A stretch of 64,000 nt of DNA from an uncultured Clostridia bacterium (GTDB lineage Bacteria; Bacillota; Clostridia; Lachnospirales; Lachnospiraceae): positions 1-64,000 of the forward strand of contig CAOKVX010000012.1 in NCBI GenBank assembly GCA_948472945.1, given 5' to 3'. The notes under the pieces are model-generated. The model was not told where the DNA came from, did no database searches, and saw only the letters and a program-made list of their open reading frames with translations. A program made the translations under genes and the position numbers. This document shows positions 30,690 to 41,179 of the stretch, one piece after another. Positions within the stretch are counted from its first letter, which is position 1. Every line of letters starts with the position of its first letter.

Positions 30690-31751
30690 ATGCCGTGGTG
30701 TCCAAAATGTAAAAATGAATACAGGGAAGGCATTACAATCTGTTCAGACTGTAACGTCGAGCTTGTAGACGATTTAAGTGAAGTCGTCTCCGACAGCAGA
30801 AGTCTCGTATTCACAACTGAACATAAAGAAAAGACTGACGACTTCATCAAATATCTTGCATACTCAGGTATACACTCATATTCGGTTGAACCGGACGAAA
30901 ACGAATTTATTTGGAGTCTGTATGTTGCCGAGGAGGATTACAAGAAAGCGTCAAAGCTGTTTACGGGCTTTGCACTTACCGAAAGTGAACGCGCAATCGA
31001 AAAACAGCTCTCCGCTGAAAACGGAGACTCAAACGCTGCTAAAGAATCGAGTGATTTTTCTGAAGATGATATTATAGGTAAAACCGATATCGACTCTGTG
31101 GAAGTTCCCGACGATATCATAATGCCGGACAGTGTGATGGATTCTGAAGAGTACGCATTATCTGAATCATTGAACGACGATAACTCCGATGACAATTATA
31201 ACGCCGTCGATGATGAAGATAATCCATATACAGAAAAACAAAATGAAGAAATTGAAAAAATTAACGCAAAAAGAGAATTTGAAGAAATAAAAGAATCTCC
31301 GTCAACAACTTATGTAAGAAAATCAGAGAGGGCAAAGGAATACCGTTTCAGCTCTTACACATGCATTTTTTGCGGTATTGCGGGAATTATTTTTATAATC
31401 CTGAATATGATTGGCATAATTAATATTGTGGCCGTCACATTTACTCAATATGTAATGCTTTTTGTATTTGCCGCGTTCTGCGTCGGAGGAATAGCGCTGT
31501 ACATGAACTCTAAATCAATAGAGTCCGAAGCGGGCGACGAGGAAACTCTTGAGAAATCAGTTTTCGAATGGCTCAGACTTAATGTGACGGAAGCATATCT
31601 CGCAAGCATACACGACGACGACACGCCAGAGGAAGTTAATTATTTCAAATATTGCGAGACAATAAAAAATTCTTTGTCTAAAGAATTTCCTGAAGCCCCG
31701 ACTTCAATGCTCGACGCATTAATTGATGAACACTTGTCAAAGATATGCTAA
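30690..31751 (+). CDS. Zinc-ribbon membrane protein of unknown function
   Basis: CPKCKNEYREGITICSDCNVELV zinc ribbon, acidic linker, two TM helices. Confidence 0.75.
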   Translation: MPWCPKCKNEYREGITICSDCNVELVDDLSEVVSDSRSLVFTTEHKEKTDDFIKYLAYSGIHSYSVEPDENEFIWSLYVAEEDYKKASKLFTGFALTESERAIEKQLSAENGDSNAAKESSDFSEDDIIGKTDIDSVEVPDDIIMPDSVMDSEEYALSESLNDDNSDDNYNAVDDEDNPYTEKQNEEIEKINAKREFEEIKESPSTTYVRKSERAKEYRFSSYTCIFCGIAGIIFIILNMIGIINIVAVTFTQYVMLFVFAAFCVGGIALYMNSKSIESEAGDEETLEKSVFEWLRLNVTEAYLASIHDDDTPEEVNYFKYCETIKNSLSKEFPEAPTSMLDALIDEHLSKIC

Positions 31752-31794
31752 TATTTCACATGCAATGATATTTAAATATTTTGTCCAATAATAT

Positions 31795-31893
31795 AGGGAC
31801 TGCCGATAAAAACAGTTATCGCGCAATTGACGTTTAAAACTTCTGAATGTTTTAAACACGTATTGTGTAATAGCCGTTTTTACGACAGTCCCT
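31795..31893. repeat. 99-bp imperfect palindrome (MITE-like or bidirectional terminator)
   Basis: ~45-nt arms starting AGGGACTGYCG and ending TTTAAAAC around an 8-nt centre. Confidence 0.75.
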
Positions 31894-31920
31894 TACATAT
31901 TAAGTTTTTGCGTACTATTT

Positions 31921-33561
31921 TCAAATAAGGCGAAATTTTGCTGCAAGCCTTACAATTCTCACTCCCATCGGAAAGTTGTATATTTCCTCCTTTGTAGCCC
32001 CTCCCAACAAAAAATAAACTACAAAATACACTACTACCGAGACTGCAACCGACAATATTACTAATATTGTATTGTATGGCAAAACACTGCCTAATCCGTA
32101 ATACGAAGCAAAACACGCCGCACTCATAACAGCGGCCGCTATTATCGGAACGCCAAACGTGCGTGTGTATTCCTGCCTGTACGTTGTATACTTGTAAATT
32201 GACAACATATTTAGCAGTCCTGTCACCGCCGGAAATACGATGTTGCCAATAACTAAGGCAAGTATTCCCATATCGGTTGCGTAAAGCAGTATCACTACCA
32301 CTACAATATGTACGCCTAGAGCAATTGCGGAGTGAATGACAGGCAGCCGCATCTTATCTATACCTTGAAGTACCGCACCAGTTATGTTTGATATCGCATA
32401 AAATACTACTGCGATACTACCTATTGTGAGCAAATAACCTCCGGTAACATAATCCTGCGAAGGGTATAGCATCTTTAAAACCGGCTGTGCAAGCACGGAC
32501 AGTCCCGCAAAGCATGGAAACGCTATCAAAAGGTTAAATTTCAATCCGAGGCTTATTTTTGAATTGAGACCCATTTCATCCCCAATCTCATATGATGCAA
32601 CTACACTCGGCAGTATTGACGACGACATCGCCGTTGTAATTGCAATTGGCACGCTGATTAAAAGACGGTACTTTGTGCTGTAAAGTCCTGTTGCGGTCTT
32701 TACGGCAACATCGCTTAACCCTCTAGACGACTGAAAGCTGCCGAATATTGAATAGTCTATTATACCGCTTATCTGGTATACTGTCTGACTGAGTATGATT
32801 GGTACCGACGTATATAATATCATTTTGTAAATATAACCGTATGAATCCCTCTCTCCTGTGGCATCCTTTCTGGCCATCTTCGAAAGAACTGGTTTATAAC
32901 ATATATATATGAATAAAAGGAAAGCAAGACCCGAAACAGCTCCAAAGAGCGTTCCCATAGTTCCTCCAGCTGCGCCCCATCCGGCTATCTCGGCAGACAG
33001 ACTATGTGCCTGTATGAGCGAGTAAGCAGCATATATACTCACAAAGGCATTGACAACCTGTTCTATAATCTGTGATATTGCAGTCGGTATCATTGAGCCC
33101 TTTCCCTGATACACACCCCTTAGAACTCCCATAATTGCTACAATAAATACGGTAGGTGCAAGAACCCGCAGCGGTAGGTACAACCCGGTATACTTGCCGC
33201 CCGCAATATTTTTTTCAAAGAAGCCTGCGCCAAAAAAAAGAACAAGAGCCGCAATTCCGCCTGAAAAAAGTGCAAATACCATCGAACATCTGAATATGCG
33301 CAGTATATTTCTGTGCTCTCTGCGCACGCGTTTCGCGGAAATAAGTTTTGAAATTGCAAGCGGCAGACTGTATGACGATATAATCAGCATTACATCATAT
33401 ATTTCAAACGCAACGGAATAAATACCGTTTCCTTCCTCGCCGATTATATTTGACATTGGGAAACGATACAGCATTCCTATTATGCGTACAAGCAGGGACG
33501 CACCTGCCAGTATGCTTCCCTGCTTTATATAGTTGTCACCTTTTGATTTCTTTGCAGACAT
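31921..33561 (-). CDS. Polysaccharide biosynthesis/MATE-like membrane protein (SpoVB family)
   Basis: Multi-TM; GSILAGASLLVRIIGMLYRFPMSNIIGEEGNGIYSVAFEIY. Confidence 0.88.
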   Translation of the reverse strand: MSAKKSKGDNYIKQGSILAGASLLVRIIGMLYRFPMSNIIGEEGNGIYSVAFEIYDVMLIISSYSLPLAISKLISAKRVRREHRNILRIFRCSMVFALFSGGIAALVLFFGAGFFEKNIAGGKYTGLYLPLRVLAPTVFIVAIMGVLRGVYQGKGSMIPTAISQIIEQVVNAFVSIYAAYSLIQAHSLSAEIAGWGAAGGTMGTLFGAVSGLAFLLFIYICYKPVLSKMARKDATGERDSYGYIYKMILYTSVPIILSQTVYQISGIIDYSIFGSFQSSRGLSDVAVKTATGLYSTKYRLLISVPIAITTAMSSSILPSVVASYEIGDEMGLNSKISLGLKFNLLIAFPCFAGLSVLAQPVLKMLYPSQDYVTGGYLLTIGSIAVVFYAISNITGAVLQGIDKMRLPVIHSAIALGVHIVVVVILLYATDMGILALVIGNIVFPAVTGLLNMLSIYKYTTYRQEYTRTFGVPIIAAAVMSAACFASYYGLGSVLPYNTILVILSVAVSVVVYFVVYFLLGGATKEEIYNFPMGVRIVRLAAKFRLI

Positions 33562-33605
33562 ATAATATTTCCTTCATATTATGCCGGCTAAAACGGCATT
33601 TAAGT

Positions 33606-34724
33606 TTACTTTGCTTTTTCAGATATTGTAAGTTTTGAATTTTCATCCGGGAATAGCGCTACATAAGTTTTACCCGGATTAATTACAAGCTCCGTGCCAT
33701 CTTCATAATAGTATTTCATGAATCCCTCGGATTCATTTTTCTTCCATGTAATCTTTATGGCTTTTCCGTTCGTAATATACCATCCCTTACCGGTAGCTTT
33801 CTCAAAATTTATCGTCCTGTAATCTTTTATGTGTCCGGGAACAATCGGTTCGTCGTCAACTCTCTGTACTATAAGATTCTTAAACGCAAGCTGTGTTTTG
33901 CTTGCCACATCCATGTGCTCTCTGCCATACTGATATCTGTAATACAGCTTATCATCCGCATTGTAAATAAAGTACGGTGATGTATATCCGGAGAATTTTA
34001 ATGTCACCTTCTTTGCTTTTTTATCGCTCTGAAGATCTGTATCCGTCTCATAGAACTTAAAATGTCCCTCATATCCGTCTTTATAATTCTTTCTATATTT
34101 CAGGGCTTTTCTTCCCGCCGAAAGTCCCTCTTCACTAGTAAATGCATTATGCGGTGCAGATATGCTGTTATCCCTGTAAAATACCTTTCCGCCAATGCCG
34201 GAAAGTCCGCTTATATTGTCAACGTCAAGCTTGTCTATCTTTGCGGTTGCAAATTTCGTATGTCCGAAATGTACAAATATAGCATCATATTCATCGGCAA
34301 CGCTTACATAATAATGTCTGGCACTTCTCGCAGAGCCTATTTTTTTAAGCTTGCTTACATCCTCAAATAATGCCATAAGACGCGTAATTCCACCCTCAAC
34401 CTTCGCCTCATAAAGAATTGACGCCTGTGACACCCCGCTCTGGAAACGCGCGGCATATTCTACATTATTTATCATCATGGCGTACGGCCTTCTGTTTGCC
34501 TTTTTTTCCGGAATGTACTCTCCGGTAAGCTTGCTCAAAGCCTGTCCCTCGTGCGGGTCAACCGTCGGCTCCGGCACAGGGGTAGGCTCGGCTGTCGGCA
34601 CAGGAGTAGGCTCGGCTGTCGGCTGCGGTGTTGACGTAGGAGTCTCGTCTTCGTCCGAACCGCCACAGCCTGCCATAAAGACAATAACTAATGTCAGTGT
34701 AAGTAATAGTTTCAATTTTTTCAT
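33606..34724 (-). CDS. DUF3048 lipoprotein (YerB-like)
   Basis: Lipobox VFMAGC, Pro/Thr spacer, NRRPYAMMINN...IGSARSARHYYVSVADEYDAIFVHFG. Confidence 0.9.
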   Translation of the reverse strand: MKKLKLLLTLTLVIVFMAGCGGSDEDETPTSTPQPTAEPTPVPTAEPTPVPEPTVDPHEGQALSKLTGEYIPEKKANRRPYAMMINNVEYAARFQSGVSQASILYEAKVEGGITRLMALFEDVSKLKKIGSARSARHYYVSVADEYDAIFVHFGHTKFATAKIDKLDVDNISGLSGIGGKVFYRDNSISAPHNAFTSEEGLSAGRKALKYRKNYKDGYEGHFKFYETDTDLQSDKKAKKVTLKFSGYTSPYFIYNADDKLYYRYQYGREHMDVASKTQLAFKNLIVQRVDDEPIVPGHIKDYRTINFEKATGKGWYITNGKAIKITWKKNESEGFMKYYYEDGTELVINPGKTYVALFPDENSKLTISEKAK

Positions 34725-35248
34725 AAGTTCATCCCCCGCGGATTTTTTGATATATTTAACCTATTAAGAATAGTTCTCTGCATACCCTCCATATCTTGCC
34801 TCTGATTATCATCTATATGGTCGTAGCCAAACAAATGCAGTATACTATGTACGATCAAAAATGCAAGCTCTCTTTTTACAGTATGTCCATATTCCTCAGC
34901 CTGTCTGAATACCTTGTCACGGCATATGACAATATCACCGAGCATAAGCATACCCGTATCCGGATTGAACATTGTAAAATCATTTTCGTCGATGCATTCG
35001 TAATCGCATGGAGTTTTAAAATCAACAACCGGAAACGACAGGACATCCGTAGGCCTGTCCATACCCCTGGTTTCAAGATTCATTTTGTGTATAGCTTCAG
35101 TTGTAGTGATAAGCAAATTACACTCGCACTCGTAATCGCATCCCAGTATTTCAGCAGCAGCATTGAGAAGCTCCTGCGCAAGCTCCGCCGCATTTATATC
35201 TTTGCCAAATTCTTTTTCACATTCATTATCATAGTAAATCGTTTCTAT
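34721..35248 (-). CDS. ybeY: Endoribonuclease YbeY (start codon uncertain; the tracked TTG at 35116 truncates the N-terminus)
   Basis: DRPTDVLSFP and HSILHLFGYDHIDD; in-frame coding IETIYYDNECEKEFGKDINAAELAQELLNAAAEILGCDYECECN upstream of 35116. Confidence 0.85.
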   Translation of the reverse strand: METIYYDNECEKEFGKDINAAELAQELLNAAAEILGCDYECECNLLITTTEAIHKMNLETRGMDRPTDVLSFPVVDFKTPCDYECIDENDFTMFNPDTGMLMLGDIVICRDKVFRQAEEYGHTVKRELAFLIVHSILHLFGYDHIDDNQRQDMEGMQRTILNRLNISKNPRGMNL

Positions 35249-35364
35249 CAGCCCTTTTCTTAAAATCTATATTATATAATAATCAGAACACAAATTAGAA
35301 TATTACAAAATAACTTTATACACTGCTTGTAACATTTTTATATTGAATTTCTTTTATCCGCCGT

Positions 35365-36351
35365 TCAATTACGACCCCTGCGGTTCTTTGTCTGAGCCTT
35401 TTTCTCATATTCGTCATAAGCTTTTACAATTCTCTGCACAAGCGGATGCCTTACGACATCCTTTGACGTAAGATAGCTGAATCCAATACCTTCAACTTTT
35501 TTTAATATTTTCACACTCTGCTCAAGTCCCGAAACAGTATTGACAGGTAGGTCTTTCTGTGTGAGGTCTCCTGTTATAACAACCTTTGAGCCGTACCCGA
35601 TTCGCGTGAGAAACATCTTCATCTGCGCTGGAGTTGTATTCTGCGCCTCGTCGAGAATAATATATGCATTGTCGAGGGTCCTTCCCCTCATATATGCAAG
35701 CGGGGCGACCTCAATAGCGCCCTTCTCCATGTTGCGCATAAAGCTCTCGGCCCCCATTATCTGATAAAGAGCATCATAAAGAGGCCGAAGGTACGGGTCG
35801 ACCTTGCTCTGGAGATCTCCCGGCAGGAAACCGAGCTTTTCCCCCGCCTCAATAGCCGGACGCGTCAGTATAATTTTATTAACCTCATTCTTTTTAAATG
35901 CTTTAATTGCCATTGCCATTGCAAGATAAGTCTTGCCCGTTCCCGCCGGACCTATACCAAATACAATCATTTTATCTTTCATCTCGGCAATATACTTTTC
36001 CTGACCAAGTGTTTTAGGTTTGATTGGCGTTCCCGATATCGTCGTACAGATAACCTTTGAATCGAGCTCGGCTATTACGGTGTCGTCATTATCCATCTCA
36101 AGTGAAATGGCATATCCAACCGTCTGGTCTGTAATGGCACTTCCCCTTACCGCAATGTCGGTAAGCTGCTTCATCACCCTTGAAGCTTTCTCAACCCCTT
36201 TTCTGCTCCCAAGCATCTTACACTCGCCGTTTCTCGCTATAATTGTTATTCCAAAAGCTTTCTCAATCATTTTAATGTTTGAGTCATATTCCCCAAATAT
36301 ATCGCTCTCATGATGAGTGGGTATCTCAACTATCATCTCCATCGTGCTCAT
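35365..36351 (-). CDS. PhoH-family ATPase
   Basis: GPAGTGKTYLAMAMAI, ILTRPAIEAGEKLGFLPGDL, LDEAQNTTPAQMKMFLTRIG. Confidence 0.94.
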   Translation of the reverse strand: MSTMEMIVEIPTHHESDIFGEYDSNIKMIEKAFGITIIARNGECKMLGSRKGVEKASRVMKQLTDIAVRGSAITDQTVGYAISLEMDNDDTVIAELDSKVICTTISGTPIKPKTLGQEKYIAEMKDKMIVFGIGPAGTGKTYLAMAMAIKAFKKNEVNKIILTRPAIEAGEKLGFLPGDLQSKVDPYLRPLYDALYQIMGAESFMRNMEKGAIEVAPLAYMRGRTLDNAYIILDEAQNTTPAQMKMFLTRIGYGSKVVITGDLTQKDLPVNTVSGLEQSVKILKKVEGIGFSYLTSKDVVRHPLVQRIVKAYDEYEKKAQTKNRRGRN

Positions 36352-37549
36352 TACTTTTGTCCACACTCCAGTCTCTCTCTGTTATTAAGCTTCTTTCTTT
36401 CTGAGGCACAAGCATATCAAGCCATCCGCTTGATGTACATTTCCCGTTTTCAACACCGGCCGTTACTTTTCTGTCTATAATTATAATATCATTTTCTGCC
36501 AGCGACGCTATATATTTTTTCAGGTTATAGGCAGCTATTTCGGCCGCCTTTTCATTAGTATATGTCTTACCTGTAATCTCATACTCATAAATTGTTTTTT
36601 TATGGAGCAATCCCCCGCATATATCTTCGGTTATTATATCATACTTTTCAAAAGTTTCCAATTTATTTAGTATATTTTCAACAAAAAACAAGTTGTTATT
36701 ACAACATATTGTGTAATCCGTCTGAGTTCTTCCCGTGTACTGCTTCTCCTCATGTATTAGGGGAAATGTATCTCCATAATTCTGCCTAACCTGAAGTACT
36801 ATGTCCGCATCGGCCATGACAGGCATCTTATGATACACCTCGCCTCCATCGTCATGCAGCTCCACTATACCGCTCACCAGCACCTGTCCTTTTTCCACGG
36901 TGTCCCCAGGCTTTACCTTAGGCGTTCCCGTCCTTGTAATAATTGATTCTACAATTCCGTCGTCCGACGCTATAATATTTGAGTTTATTTTTTCCTCAGA
37001 CTGTACGTCCGGCATATCTGATTCAAGTATTTTTACATATATATTAGTACCTACAAGCGATACGGAAACCCATCCAATATCTTTGTATTGATTTCTTATT
37101 GTTTTTTCAACCATATCCGCGTCAAGCTTATTTTTTCTCATATATTTTTTGACGCCGATTGTCTCAAGATATTCTGTGAGCGCCTCTTTCGTATACCTGT
37201 GCTGTCCCGATACGTTAATATTCCAAACAAATCCCGACAGGTATATTAGAGTTGCCATAAATAGGACAAAGCACGGCAAAAGCGTCTTCATTGACAATAC
37301 CGCCTTAATCGTGAAAGGCAATCCCGTCCTATGTCTTATTTTAGGATACGTCCTGCACTTATGCGCAGTCTCATTTAAATTGAGATAATCTTTTAACAGA
37401 ATACAGAACGTATACGTGCTGTCAGTCTTGACAATATTCCAGACATATACGCCCCTATGCCTGCACAGGTTGAAAAATCTTTCAGGAGAGCCTTTGTAAA
37501 CTTCCACAAGAAGATATCCCCTAAGCCATCTTATAATTCTGGTCAGCAA
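36326..37549 (-). CDS. yqfD: Sporulation protein YqfD
   Basis: Synteny yqfC-yqfD-phoH-ybeY and YqfD-type N-terminus/TM/C-terminal domain. Confidence 0.9.
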   Translation of the reverse strand: MLTRIIRWLRGYLLVEVYKGSPERFFNLCRHRGVYVWNIVKTDSTYTFCILLKDYLNLNETAHKCRTYPKIRHRTGLPFTIKAVLSMKTLLPCFVLFMATLIYLSGFVWNINVSGQHRYTKEALTEYLETIGVKKYMRKNKLDADMVEKTIRNQYKDIGWVSVSLVGTNIYVKILESDMPDVQSEEKINSNIIASDDGIVESIITRTGTPKVKPGDTVEKGQVLVSGIVELHDDGGEVYHKMPVMADADIVLQVRQNYGDTFPLIHEEKQYTGRTQTDYTICCNNNLFFVENILNKLETFEKYDIITEDICGGLLHKKTIYEYEITGKTYTNEKAAEIAAYNLKKYIASLAENDIIIIDRKVTAGVENGKCTSSGWLDMLVPQKERSLITERDWSVDKSNEHDGDDS

Positions 37550-37568
37550 TAGTCATAACCCCCGATTA

Positions 37569-37865
37569 TTAATCATTAAGAATTACATCTGTAATATTGC
37601 CGTCAATGCGCATATCCGTTTCCGTGTAAAATGCTATGCACAGATTACTGCCTTTTACAGATATACGGCCTCTCTTTCCCTGAAGCCTTATCATATCCTT
37701 TGTGTACTCAATTATGCTTTTATAATTTTCAATGACAACATATTCCCTGCCATATATCTTTATTATGCTTCCGCCATCAATTATATCCGGTGAAATACCA
37801 AGCTTGTTTGTCACATATCCCGACATTTTATTAGCCATTTCACATACCTTCAAAAATAATATCAT
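37569..37865 (-). CDS. yqfC: Sporulation protein YqfC
   Basis: 98-aa protein upstream of yqfD with YqfC-like pattern. Confidence 0.85.
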   Translation of the reverse strand: MILFLKVCEMANKMSGYVTNKLGISPDIIDGGSIIKIYGREYVVIENYKSIIEYTKDMIRLQGKRGRISVKGSNLCIAFYTETDMRIDGNITDVILND

Positions 37866-37923
37866 TTAAGTATATGTGCGCACACAATGAAAAAGAATAC
37901 CGCCTATAAAATCTTATAAATTG

Positions 37924-37955
37924 AAAAAAGACCCGATACATAAAGTATCAGGTCT
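37924..37955 (-). terminator. Rho-independent terminator after rpsU
   Basis: Minus strand AGACCTGATAC-TTTAT-GTATCGGGTCTTTTTT. Confidence 0.85.
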
Positions 37956-37971
37956 AAACAGCACAATAAAA

Positions 37972-38148
37972 TTATTTATACTTACGTTTACGAGCTGCTT
38001 CAGATTTCTTCTTACGTCTAACGCTTGGCTTTTCGTAGTGCTCTCTCTTACGAATCTCCTGCTGGATTCCGGCCTTTGCACAATTTCTCTTGAAACGACG
38101 TAAAGCGCTATCTAATGTCTCGTTTTCTTTTACTATTACATTTGACAT
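37972..38148 (-). CDS. rpsU: 30S ribosomal protein S21 (58 aa, absent from the ORF track)
   Basis: [58 protein letters not shown]. Confidence 0.97.
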   Translation of the reverse strand: MSNVIVKENETLDSALRRFKRNCAKAGIQQEIRKREHYEKPSVRRKKKSEAARKRKYK

Positions 38149-38329
38149 AGTCTCACACCTAACCTCCCTCCAGTTGTAGATTGTGCTAAATACAACTGTT
38201 TGGGTTTATTTTGCACAATTAAAATTATAACATATAAAATATATACGTCAAGGAAAATTTTTCTTAAATTAGTTGAAATTAGTTTTTTATTATTTATTTA
38301 ATTATTTGCTTGCCGAAACTTTTCATATA

Positions 38330-40969
38330 TTATGAGAGCTGCCCAGCCAGCGCCTTTGCCGCCTCCTCAAGCGCCCGGTCAACGCCTGACGGGTCCTTTC
38401 CTCCGGCCTGAGCCATATTCGGGCGTCCGCCTCCGCCTCCGCCTACGATAGAAGCAATGGACTTAATCAGGTTTCCGGCATGCGCGCCTTTCTTCACAGC
38501 CCCGTCCGACGCCATTGTAAGCAGGTTGACTTTCCCATCAGAAACTGAGGCGATAACAATTACGCAGTCACCTGACTTTTCCTTTATTGAGTCTGCCGTA
38601 TTCCTTATCGAGTTCATATCGGCTCCCTCAAGTTTCACCGGTATAAATGACACTCCGTTTATATCCTGTGCATTTTCCATAGTATTGTCAAGCGAGCTGT
38701 TAATAAGCTTCATTTTGAGGGACTCATTTTCAGAGCGCAGGCTGCGAATCTCCTCATATAAAGCCTCCGCCTTTTTGACTGCGTTTGAGAAATCCGATTT
38801 TAACACAGCAGCCACGCTGTTAAGTTTGTCTTCAATCTCGCTGTAGTAATCAAATACTGCCTTATCGGTAAGCGCCTCTATTCTTCTTACTCCCGAAGCT
38901 ATTCCGCTCTCCGATATTATCTTAAACGCACGTATACTGCCCGTCTCGGACACATGTGTTCCTCCGCACAACTCAATGCTGAAGTCACCCATGCTGACAA
39001 CCCTTACGGTGTCGCCGTATTTCTCGCCAAACAGTGCGGTCGCGCCTGTCTTTCTGGCCTCATCTATACCCATCTCTTTTATATCAACCGAAAGATTCTT
39101 TGATATCATTTCGTTTACAATATTCTCTATAAGAGTTATCTGCTCGGGCGTTAACGGAGAGAAATGTGTAAAATCAAATCTAAGCTTTGTAGAGTCAACC
39201 ATTGAGCCCGCCTGCTGTACATGATTTCCCAGCACTATCTTAAGGGCCTTCTGCAAAAGGTGCGTTGCGCTGTGATTCTTTGCGGTAAGAATACGATTGG
39301 CCTTGTCAATGCTAAGCCTTACTTTATCTCCTGTAGAGAGTTTTCCCTGTACAACCTTTCCATAGTGCCCAATTTTGTCACCGTTAATTTTAATAGTATC
39401 TTCAACCCTGAACACCGCCGTATCCGTCTCAATAAGACCGATGTCGGCGCACTGTCCTCCCATAGTTGCGTAGAACGGTGATTCCCGGGTTATAACCGTT
39501 CCGTACATTCCCTCGGAAAGCGAATCCGTTATCTCTGTATTAGTCGTAAGAACCGTTACCACTGAGTCAAACGAATAATTGTCATAACCTACAAACTCTG
39601 ATGAAATGCCCGCGTCAACCGACTGGTATACTGTCACATCCGCCCCCATAAAATTGCTCTCCTCACGCGCATTTCTGGCAGTCTCCCTCTGAACCTCCAT
39701 CGCAGATTTGAAGCCATCCTCATCTACACATAAGCCTTTCTCAAGAAGGATTTCTTTTGTAAGGTCAAGAGGAAAGCCGTATGTGTCATACAACCTGAAC
39801 GCATTATCCCCTGAAAGAATTTTCGTGCCCGACTTTTCAAGTTCGACCGTCATATCGGAAAGTATGCTGAGTCCCTGGTCGATTGTTTTATTAAAATTGT
39901 CTTCCTCAGTTTTTATAACTTTGAAGATATAATCCTTTTTCTCAGGCAGCTCTTGATATGCGCTCTCAGATTCACGTATCACAACCTCGCATATCTGCGT
40001 TAAGAAATTATCTTTAATCGAAAGCAGCCTGCCGTGTCTTGCCGCGCGCCTCAAAAGCCTTCTAAGCACATATCCTCTTCCCTCGTTTGACGGCATAATT
40101 CCGTCCGATATCATAAATGTAACCGAGCGTATATGGTCTGTTATTAGCCTTATTGAAACATCAGTCTTTGGATTTTCCATGTATTTGACCCCGGCCATAT
40201 CGCATACCTTGTCGCGGATTGCCTTTATCGTGTCAACGTCAAATATCGACTCAACGTCCTGTACTACCGTCGCAAGACGTTCGAGCCCCATTCCCGTATC
40301 TATATTTTTCTGGACAAGCTCAGTGTAATTGCCGTTTCCATCATTGTCAAACTGTGAAAATACGTTATTCCATACCTCGATGTACCTGTCGCACTCACAT
40401 CCGACCGTACATCCCGGCTTTCCGCAGCCGTACTTTTCCCCGCGGTCATAATATATCTCCGAGGACGGGCCGCATGGGCCTGAGCCGTGCTCCCAGAAGT
40501 TGTCCTCTTTTCCAAACTTAAATATCCTGTCTTTTGCGATTCCTATTTTTTTATTCCATATATCAAACGCCTCGTCATCCTCCAGATAAACGGACGGGTA
40601 CAGCCTGTCAGCCGGCAGCCCCACAACCTCAGTAAGAAACTCCCACGACCATTCTATAGCCTCGTTTTTAAAATAATCGCCAAACGAGAAATTGCCGAGC
40701 ATCTCAAAAAATGTTCCGTGTCTAGCCGTTTTTCCGACATTCTCAATATCACCTGTACGTATACACTTCTGGCAGGTAGTCACCCTTTTTTTCGGCGGAA
40801 TCTCCTGTCCGGTAAAGTAAGGCTTTAAAGGAGCCATACCTGAATTGATAAGCAAAAGACTCTTATCATTATTGGGAATGAGCGAAAAACTGTTCATTCT
40901 CAGATGACCTTTCTTTTCAAAAAAGTCCAAAAACATTTCTCTTAATTCATTAAGCCCATACTGCTGCAT
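38330..40969 (-). CDS. alaS: Alanyl-tRNA synthetase (start at MQQYGLNELR)
   Basis: Full AlaRS domain set; RBS GAGGAGGAAAA before the ATG. Confidence 0.97.
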   Translation of the reverse strand: MQQYGLNELREMFLDFFEKKGHLRMNSFSLIPNNDKSLLLINSGMAPLKPYFTGQEIPPKKRVTTCQKCIRTGDIENVGKTARHGTFFEMLGNFSFGDYFKNEAIEWSWEFLTEVVGLPADRLYPSVYLEDDEAFDIWNKKIGIAKDRIFKFGKEDNFWEHGSGPCGPSSEIYYDRGEKYGCGKPGCTVGCECDRYIEVWNNVFSQFDNDGNGNYTELVQKNIDTGMGLERLATVVQDVESIFDVDTIKAIRDKVCDMAGVKYMENPKTDVSIRLITDHIRSVTFMISDGIMPSNEGRGYVLRRLLRRAARHGRLLSIKDNFLTQICEVVIRESESAYQELPEKKDYIFKVIKTEEDNFNKTIDQGLSILSDMTVELEKSGTKILSGDNAFRLYDTYGFPLDLTKEILLEKGLCVDEDGFKSAMEVQRETARNAREESNFMGADVTVYQSVDAGISSEFVGYDNYSFDSVVTVLTTNTEITDSLSEGMYGTVITRESPFYATMGGQCADIGLIETDTAVFRVEDTIKINGDKIGHYGKVVQGKLSTGDKVRLSIDKANRILTAKNHSATHLLQKALKIVLGNHVQQAGSMVDSTKLRFDFTHFSPLTPEQITLIENIVNEMISKNLSVDIKEMGIDEARKTGATALFGEKYGDTVRVVSMGDFSIELCGGTHVSETGSIRAFKIISESGIASGVRRIEALTDKAVFDYYSEIEDKLNSVAAVLKSDFSNAVKKAEALYEEIRSLRSENESLKMKLINSSLDNTMENAQDINGVSFIPVKLEGADMNSIRNTADSIKEKSGDCVIVIASVSDGKVNLLTMASDGAVKKGAHAGNLIKSIASIVGGGGGGRPNMAQAGGKDPSGVDRALEEAAKALAGQLS

Positions 40970-41179
40970 GACTTTTCCTCCTCGCAAAAAACTAATTCAT
41001 ACATATCGTATTATTATAAATAGTAAATAGATTTTTGTCAAATATATAACAGGGTGCAGACACATCCATTCTTGTATGCTCCATACTTGTATATGTATCT
41101 GGCGGCACGAAACATCGCGGTATGTTTTTGCGCTGAAATAAACATAGTGCAGACGCCGCTAGGGTGGGTCTTATAAAGT

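Noticed and set aside
40970-41179. T-box leader upstream of alaS
   Set aside because: No T-box core motif; only a short ACCGCG-containing stretch without the expected context.
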